This document shows positions 57,590-64,000 of a stretch of DNA of 64,000 nt, piece by piece; position 1 is the stretch's first letter; every line of letters begins with the position of its first letter. Below the pieces are notes generated by a model. That model ran no database searches, was not told the origin of the DNA, and worked only from the letters and a program-made list of their open reading frames with translations. The DNA is from Protopterus annectens (taxonomy: Eukaryota > Chordata > Ceratodontiformes > Protopteridae): contig NC_056737.1 in NCBI RefSeq assembly GCF_019279795.1, forward strand, positions 39,869,075 through 39,933,074, written 5' to 3'. Made by a program: the position numbers and the translations under genes.

Positions 57590-58399
57590 TATGGCATGCT
57601 TGGAGGAGGAATGTCTTTTCCCCACTTCTGTCTTTCAAAGGTATATTCCATTTTACCATAGATTTGTAGATGATTTGTTTTTTATTTGGACAGGTGGGGT
57701 CAAGGACCTGGTTGAGTTCCATCATGACCTAAATCTGACCACCAACTTTTTGAAGTTTTTTTTTTTGATATATTCAGAGAGACGGATTGAATTCCTAGAT
57801 ATACTTATAAACAGACAAGCAGATGGGTCATTGTGCACAGGAATTTATAGAAAGCCGTTTTATAGGAACACTCTGCTCCACAGATGCAGTATGCACCCTC
57901 CTCGTGTTTAGAAACATAGTGAGGGACAGGGGCTTTGAGCCTCTATTTTAAATGTGGCAGAAGAAGGTTTCAGTTGGGAACTTACTCAGCTAAGGGGTAG
58001 GCTAAGGGATAGAGGTTGTAAGGAAGGAGAGGTTGATGTGGTACTAAACACCCCCCCCTTAGGGCCAGTACAGTGAAACCGTATTTTTCTGAAGAGGATG
58101 GGGACAATGCACGTCTATTACCTGTTGTACCTGCCAGCATTTCTGTTCCACTTAGCTATACCACAGATTCCAGAATGACTATGAACATCATTAGGAAACA
58201 CTGGGGCTTGTTAACCACTGACCCCAGTATCAAAAGAATAGTAGGTGACACACCTAGATTCCTTTACAAGAAAAAGAAAAACTTGAAGAGGTTGTTGTGC
58301 TATCCGGACAGTTAAAGTATGATGCGAGTGGGAATGAAGGGACAGCTTTATAGACAGAAGTGGATACATTGAGCAACCTGACACTGGTCATAAGTTTAG
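57590..58399 (+). pseudogene. Penelope-like RT fragment (sense), intact catalytic VDD
   Basis: 57501-57911 holds FYHRFVDDLFFIWTG (VDD at 57666-57674), then NFLKFFFLIYSERRIEFLDI, YRKPFYRNTLLH and HPPRV, the order of the Penelope RT catalytic and thumb regions. 58073-58315 adds IIRKHWGLL, a TPRFLYKKKKNLKRLL segment found near the end of the RT. The GIY-YIG part is missing because B4 begins at 58400. Frameshifted at 57911-58073. Confidence 0.75.
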
Positions 58400-58560
58400 A
58401 TGTTAAGTTGTCTATCTCGCCTTCATTCTTGCTGGATGGGTTCGGAGCCGACCTCGGCTCCGACTCGGCCACTCTAAAAGCTCGAGAGTTGGTTCCACCG
58501 GCTCGAGGCTCCCCTTATATCCCACAATGCTAGGCGAGAGTTACCTCAGATCTCGTTTGC
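58400..58560 (+). repeat. B4 left inverted repeat
   Basis: Matches B1 and B2 left repeats. A strong splice-donor-like GTAAGT lies just downstream at 58601-58606, about 290 nt before the gag ATG. Confidence 0.82.
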
Positions 58561-58889
58561 CGCTACAGCTATCGAGGTGTTGGTTTTCTACCGGTTCTTG
58601 GTAAGTGACTTTTCTTGTGAAATTAGTCTATTTAAACCCCTTTAATTTTAATATTTTTACTTATTTCCCTTAGTTTAGAGGAATTCTTATCCCTTTCTAA
58701 AAATTCCTGTTTTTTCCCTCAAGGACTTTAAGTTCTTCCCTTGGGCCTACAGGCCTCTTTTCCTTCCCTAGTGGAGTGTGTGTGTTATTTTTCTTATTTT
58801 TAAAACCTAGTTAGTGGTTTATTATAATTTAAACTAGACAGGGTGTAATTAGTGTGTTTGTGACTGTGTGTGTGATTACACCTTTTGAA

Positions 58890-61153
58890 ATGTCTAAGGA
58901 AGCAAAGGTCTCCGGATTCAAGAAGCGTGATGCGTGCTGTCAGAAAATGTCTCTGACAGACGCTCACACTTCTTGTGTCTACTGTCTGGGACCTTTGCAC
59001 CTGCAGGACTCCTGTGCTGTGTGCCATGGCTTCAGCCCCAGGGTCCTGCAGGAAAGAAAAAATAAATTAATTTTAAGGGGCTTACTCAAGCCAGAGGATT
59101 CCCTTTCTGTATCTACAGGGAAGCCCTCTAAGGCATCTAGGTCTTCGGCTCCGACAACTGAGCCGAGACCTAAGGTTTCTAAGCCTCTGCCTACATCGGC
59201 TCCGGCTGGAGCCGATGAGTCTCAGTCCACAGTTTCTGTGGTTCCCTCGGCTCCGGCTGGAGCCGAGGTATTAGAAATGCCTGTGTCGGCTCCGACCAGA
59301 CCTTCGGAGCCGACAACTAGGAAGAGGTCCAGGTCACCATCCCTTGGCTCCGTTCACTCGGCTCCAGGATCTCCCCTGCTGTCTGAACGGAGCCAAAGAT
59401 CTCACTCCTCTAGGTCATCGAGGCTGTCGGATCATGACCTTCAGAGGGTAGTGAGTCGACTTCTTAAGTCCGAGGCACTGACCCAGATGCTTCAGAGCCC
59501 GACTCATCAGTCGATGCCTGCCCCGGTCCATCATTATATTCCTCCTTCGACTCTCTTGAGCTCGGAGCCGGGTCGCGTCGGAACCGAGACTGTGGTAGCG
59601 TCGGAGCCGATACAATTGTCTTCGGCTCCGTCGTCGGCTCCGATTTCTTCCTTGGAAGAATCTCGGCGCTGGACTTCCCTCATCGGCTCCGAGGGGGTGA
59701 GTGGCATCGGACCCTTGTCCGACCCCGCTCTTCCTCTCGGAGCTTCGGCGCTGGTGAGTTCGGCTCCGACATCGGCCTCGGAGCCATCACTGTCGGTGCC
59801 GAGGGGGGTTCTTAGCTTCTCGGAGCGGGGACCTCTGGCTTTGCCTGACAGGGGTGCATTCGAGGTCATGCGGAGTGTGTTAGAGCCTGGCTCTACTCCA
59901 CAGTCGGCTCCGTCCGCCCCTCCCTCTACGGTGCCTCAGGTCAAGTCGACTCACTCCCTCATCCCGGACCGCAGAGAGCCAGCTCCTCAGGAACCCCCTG
60001 TGGGGATTTCATCCTCTTCCGAGGCCTCTCCTGATTTGGCAGAAGAGCCCCTCGGAAGAGGAAGTGTAAGAGGAAACACATTGACTCACCTGAGTCCATC
60101 ACGTCTGACACAGATTTAGATGATTCTGAGGGTTCCCCCCATTCCCCTTCTGAAGATGTCTCATTTGCAGACATTCTAGAGATCCTGAAGCAGAGGGGAA
60201 ATTGGCCAGTCCTCAACCCTTCGGAGGATGAATCTGTGTATCTTGAGGCGTTTGGCTCTCGCCCTTCCACCTCCTGGGTGTCTCCCCCCTTTGACCCCCT
60301 CATGCAGGTGGTTGCTAAGAAGGCATGGACGGCTCCTGATTCAGTGGACCCCACTCCCAGGAGACCCTCCAAGTTTATAACGGCACCAGCAGACAAACAG
60401 TTCTTGACGAAAGGAGTCTCTGTGGATGCTATGGTGGTAGCTGCTGCCACTAAGAAGGAGCTAGCTGATCCTTCAGTACCTGTCCATCCACCTAACAAGG
60501 AATCTAGGTCCATGGACAGGTACGGGAAGCGGATGTTCTAGTCAGCGACATTTACCATGCGTTCGCTGAATTACCTATGCCATTTTACTCGTCTTCAAAG
60601 GGACTTGATCAAGGAAGCGAGTGAAATGTTAAAGGACCCTACAGCTGCAGGTTTTCAAGATAAGATGAACACGCAGCTGGCTACCCTTAATTCCATAACC
60701 AACTCCTCCATGCGCCTCCTTTCTTATGCGGCTGATGGAGCGAGTAGGGTCGCAGGGACAGGTGTGGCCTTACGTAGGCATGCCTGGATGCGGCTATGCA
60801 ATTTTGCGGACCCCTTCAAGACGTCTTTCACTAACTCCCCGTTTGATGGATCATCTCTTTTTGGTCCTCAAGTGAAAGAAACCCTGACTAGGTGCGAAAC
60901 TGATGGCAAGACCCTTTCTGCCGTCGGAGTCTGTTTTTCTACTCCTTCTAGGCCTTACTCCAAAGGCCAGAAAGGTGGAAAGATGTGGTTCCGTAAACAA
61001 TCTCAAGGGACTTCGCCTGACGCACAGAGTCGTTTCCCCGCCAGAGGCAGAGGCGGGAATAACAATGGTAGACGTCGCCCTAGGGGCAGGGGGGGTCCGC
61101 AAAACCAGGGCAATCGGGAAGCTTTCTCTGACAAGCCCTTTCAGCATCCCTGA
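58890..61153 (+). pseudogene. B4 gag-like ORF, one frameshift and one stop
   Basis: The ATG at 58890 opens a frame to 60119: CCQKMSLTDAHTSCVYC, CLGPLHLQDSCAVCHGF, the Ser/Ala/Pro-rich repeats, KRSRSPS and the RS-rich block. The first Cys pair is altered (RDACC for KCDSCC). A frameshift near 60050 moves to 60236-61153, interrupted only by TAG at 60539-60541 (Leu or Ser codon in the other copies). The core is SLNYLCHFTRLQ, RRHAWMRLCNFADPFK and LFGPQVKETL. The C-terminus is RG-rich (ARGRGGNNNGRRRPRGRGG). It overlaps pol by 251 nt in the +1 frame. Confidence 0.84.
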
Positions 61154-62927
61154 GGTGTTGCCCGACTGCCCACCTTCGGAGGCAGTCGGGGGAAGATTGT
61201 CACTGTACCCAGAAGCCTGGCTATCCCTGACTCAAGACAAATGGGTACAGTCCATCATTTCCGAAGGCTATTCTATTCCCTTTCTTCGTATCCCAAACCA
61301 ATCAAAAAAATCCCTTCCAGATGTTCCACCCGCTCAAAGGGATCTAGCGGTTTTGGAGATTTCAAAACTGCTTGCAAAAAGAGCAATTCAGCCAGTTCCA
61401 GCAGACCAGCAAGGATCCGGAATTTACTCAAGGTTCTTTTTAGTTCCAAAGAAAACAGGGGACTGGAGACCAATTTTTGATCTCAGTATCTTGAACAGAT
61501 CAGTCAAGAAAACAAGATTTTGGATGGTCACGCTGCAATCCATCCTTCCCCTTTTGGGCAAAGGAAACTGGATGTGCTCTATAGACCTTCAGGATGCGTA
61601 CTATCACATAAAAATGAACAGACGCTCCAGAAGATTCCTCCGCTTCAGGCTGGGAACCAGTCATTTTCAGTTCAGGGCCCTGCCCTTTGGTCTCACCACT
61701 GCCCCGGTGTTTACCAAATGCATGGCAGTGGTAGCTTCTCACCTGAGACGACAAGGATTCCAGGTGTTTCCATATTTGGACGACTGGCTCCTCACAGCTC
61801 CCACCAAGCATCTCCTTCTGATGGCCAGGGATTACACTTTTCGCATTTGTCAAAAGTTAGGCATTTCAATAAATTGCGAAAAGTCTGTTTTGTCGCCTTG
61901 TCGTACTATTACCTACATAGGGGCAAATCTAGACACAGTAGACATGTCTGCGAGGCTAACAGATCAGAGAATAACAGACATACACAGACTGGTCTCACTC
62001 CTTTTCAACAACAACAGAATCAAAGCCAGGTTAGTTCTGAAAGTGTTGGGAATTATGGCTGCGGCCATACCTCTGCTTCCATTAGCCAGATTCCACATGC
62101 GGATCCTTCAATGGATGCTCTTTACTCAATGGTCATACCAGCAACTTCCAATGTCTCACACCATTATGATCACGCAAGCGTGCAAAAATCATCTCATGTG
62201 GTGGATATCTTCCCCTCAGCTCTTGCTGGGAAGACCCTTTGTTCCACCCCCTCCGGTTGCTACTCTGACAACGGATGCCTCCCTGATCGGGTGGGGGGGG
62301 CATTATCAGGGCAGGATGGTCCAGGGCACATTGCAACCAGACGAATGCCACTTGCACATAAATGTTCTGGAGATGAGAGCAGTGCTTTTAGCGTTGCAAG
62401 CCCTTCAAGACTCTCTTCCCTTGGGAACGATTGCAATCCAGACAGACAATATGTCTGTAGTGTGGTACATCAACAAACAAGGCGGAACCAGATCATACCC
62501 CCTGTGTCGAGAAGCACTCAGAGTGTGGCAATGGGCGATTTCTTCTCAGCGGTTTCTGATAGCAACGCACATCCCCGGGAAGTCCAATCAAATTGCGGAC
62601 AAGTTGAGCAGAGCTATCCTCATGCCTCACGAGTGGTCTCTGAAAGACTCTGTTGTGAGAGAAATTTTTCTCAAGTGGGGTCAGCCTTGCTGCGATCTCT
62701 TTGCTACTCCCCAAAACAGCAAGTGCAGAGAATATTTCACTCTATTCCCTTTACCAGGCCAACCCAGCAGAGACGCTCTAGTCCAAGTTTGGCCCCGGGA
62801 CTTCTGTATGCATTTCCTCCTTCCCACTAATCTCTCAAGTGATACAGAAAGCTATCGCTCAGAAGGCCTCATTGATCCTCATTGCTCCTTACTGGCCTCG
62901 ACAGGTGTGGTTCCCCTTTCTACATGA
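60903..62927 (+). CDS. B4 RT-RNase H ORF, 674 codons open
   Basis: The longest intact enzyme frame in the window. RT: FFLVPKKTGDWRPIFDLS, SIDLQDAYYHIKM (motif A Asp 228), ALPFGLTTAP and YLDD at 291-294. RNase H: TTDASLIGWGG (Asp 458), HINVLEMRAV (Glu 490), QTDNMSVVWYINK (Asp 515), IADKLSR (Asp 566), so all four acidic residues are present. The methyltransferase-like region begins (CCDLFATPQNSKC, LFPLPGQP) but a frameshift near 62800 ruins it. The first 80 codons overlap gag, so the true start or recoding site is unknown. It makes element cDNA from its RNA. Confidence 0.85.
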   Translation: MARPFLPSESVFLLLLGLTPKARKVERCGSVNNLKGLRLTHRVVSPPEAEAGITMVDVALGAGGVRKTRAIGKLSLTSPFSIPEVLPDCPPSEAVGGRLSLYPEAWLSLTQDKWVQSIISEGYSIPFLRIPNQSKKSLPDVPPAQRDLAVLEISKLLAKRAIQPVPADQQGSGIYSRFFLVPKKTGDWRPIFDLSILNRSVKKTRFWMVTLQSILPLLGKGNWMCSIDLQDAYYHIKMNRRSRRFLRFRLGTSHFQFRALPFGLTTAPVFTKCMAVVASHLRRQGFQVFPYLDDWLLTAPTKHLLLMARDYTFRICQKLGISINCEKSVLSPCRTITYIGANLDTVDMSARLTDQRITDIHRLVSLLFNNNRIKARLVLKVLGIMAAAIPLLPLARFHMRILQWMLFTQWSYQQLPMSHTIMITQACKNHLMWWISSPQLLLGRPFVPPPPVATLTTDASLIGWGGHYQGRMVQGTLQPDECHLHINVLEMRAVLLALQALQDSLPLGTIAIQTDNMSVVWYINKQGGTRSYPLCREALRVWQWAISSQRFLIATHIPGKSNQIADKLSRAILMPHEWSLKDSVVREIFLKWGQPCCDLFATPQNSKCREYFTLFPLPGQPSRDALVQVWPRDFCMHFLLPTNLSSDTESYRSEGLIDPHCSLLASTGVVPLST

Positions 62928-64000
62928 ATTTCTATGGTAGCGACCGTGGCATCTGGACCTAGTTCCAGATCTTTTGATCCATCAGTCGGGTCAGTTACAT
63001 CGCTCCCTCCCTCTCTGAACCTCACTGCTTGGTTCCTCCAGTTCCAACCTTAGCCAGGCTTCCTCAATTATCTCACTCTGTTCGAGATATATTGATAGCT
63101 TCCCATAAATCTTCCACTCGGAAGATTTATTTGAGTAAGTGGAAACGCTTCACATATTGGGCTCAAGGAAGGGACATAGATCCTTTCACTGCTTCCATCC
63201 AAATAGTCCTTGATTTTCTAGCTGAACTCTTCCATGCAGGTTCATCTCCTCTACTCTTAAAGTTCAATTGGCAGCTATTTCTAACTTTCATGTGGGTATT
63301 TCTGAATCTGCCTTAATGTCCCACAAGCTTTGCAAAGCATTTTTGAAAGGAGTTTTTCTGCTCAGACCTCCTATAAGAAATCCTCCTTCTCCTTGGGACC
63401 TAAATTTAGTTCTTACTTCTTTGATTCTACCTCCTTTCGAACCTGCAGCATCCTGTTCTTTAAAACTACTATCATGGAAGACTCTCTTTCTGGTGGCTAT
63501 TACTTCAGCTAGAAGAGTTTCAGAGCTTCAAGCACTCAGCTGTCGACCTCCTTATCTATTGTTTCATAAGGACAGAGTATCCTTACGAACTAACCCGTCC
63601 TTTTTGCCTAAGGTGGTCTCGACGTCAAATCTAAATCAAAGCATTGACCTCCCTGTCTTTTTTCCAGAATATTCCAATAGGTCTGAACAAAAATTACACT
63701 GCCTGGATGTTCATCGTCAATTGAGGTACTACTTGGATAGAACAAAACAATTCAGAAAAATCTGATCAGCTGTTTGTCTCCTATGCGGAAAGCAGAAAGG
63801 GACTTTCAGTTTCAAAGGTATCATTATCCAGATGGCTAACATCTTTGATTTCCCTTGTATATGAAATTAGACACCAAAAACTGCCTAATAAACCTAAGGC
63901 CCATTCCACCAGAGCTTTGGCTACTTCTTTAGCCTTCCAAGACAGACTGCCTATTGACACCATTTGTGCAGCGGCTACTTGGGCTACTCCTCACACTTTC
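61520..64000 (+). pseudogene. B4 tyrosine recombinase (runs off window)
   Basis: Recombinase homology starts near 63075 (VRDILIASHKSSTRKIYLSK) in the -1 frame relative to RT. That frame is already open from 61520 to 62830. A shift near 63250 leads to 63268-63765 with ITSARRVSELQAL (Arg I) and DVHRQLRYYLDRTK. An extra A near 63755 ends it. HSTRA (about 63904) and ATWATPHTF follow in the next frame to the window edge. The catalytic Tyr lies beyond 64000. Confidence 0.8.

Larger units (their letters stand above)
58400..64000 (+). mobile_element. DIRS retrotransposon copy B4 (right end outside window)
   Basis: It starts with the exact family B left end (ATGTTAAG) inside a sense PLE copy. It contains left repeat, gag, pol and YR up to the window edge. 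The ICR and right repeat lie beyond 64000. It has the fewest breaks of the family B copies: one stop and one shift in gag, a 674-codon RT-RNase H frame, and two shifts in YR. Confidence 0.92.

Noticed and set aside
57447..57725. Minus-strand ORF of 92 codons
   Set aside because: It lies opposite the sense Penelope RT, whose catalytic block is clear, and shows no motif of its own.
1..64000. Host protein-coding exons
   Set aside because: Every coding similarity I could recognise belongs to a transposable element. I saw no spliced host exons with conserved domains, though short exons cannot be excluded.
1..64000. LTR retrotransposon or endogenous retrovirus
   Set aside because: The RT-RNase H regions are accompanied by tyrosine recombinase, inverted repeats and an ICR, with no protease, DDE integrase, envelope or direct LTRs.

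Overview
The window is built almost entirely of transposable elements. I find no host protein gene and no rRNA or genuine tRNA gene. The mixture is five or more tyrosine-recombinase retrotransposons of the DIRS order, CR1-like LINEs with an SGNH-esterase ORF1, L1-like LINEs, Penelope-like elements (PLEs) with a GIY-YIG domain, a tRNA-derived SINE and a hAT-type MITE. That fits a large, repeat-rich vertebrate genome. DIRS-rich amphibians (caecilian or salamander) or a lungfish are the best guesses, but the sequence does not settle the species.

Two DIRS families are present. Family A has three copies: A1 (1-4452, left end outside the window), A2 (6212-11668) and A3 (30309-40547). Family B has four: B1 (14324-20864), B2 (26079-28843, gag only), B3 (45985-52259) and B4 (58400-64000, right end outside). 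All are on the + strand. Each complete copy reads: left inverted repeat, gag-like ORF with CxxC knuckles, an overlapping RT/RNase H/methyltransferase-like ORF, a tyrosine recombinase (YR) ORF in another frame, an internal complementary region (ICR) that joins copies of both termini, then the right inverted repeat. Every copy carries frameshifts or stops. A2 YR and the B4 RT-RNase H are the best-preserved coding units.

Between them: 4453-6211 is non-coding plus part of a tandem repeat; 11669-12770 holds the rest of that repeat; 13184-14270 is an antisense L1 ORF1; 21130-23020 is an antisense L1 ORF2 end; 23030-25790 is an antisense CR1-like LINE holding a SINE and a hAT MITE. One antisense PLE is spread over about 17 kb (roughly 25.8-42.9 kb). 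It is interrupted by B2, by A3 (which itself holds a 4.7-kb CR1-like LINE) and by a second LINE. 42880-45984 holds LINE and PLE fragments. 52260-58399 holds antisense L1 pieces, a second SINE and a sense PLE copy into which B4 landed.

The most informative structures are natural controls. A2 sits in one unit of a tandem repeat whose neighbouring unit is the unoccupied site, and A3 splits a PLE reading frame. Both indicate DIRS insertion with no target-site duplication. The YR reading frame is also open far upstream across the RT-RNase H ORF in several copies of both families, which suggests extensive overlapping coding.
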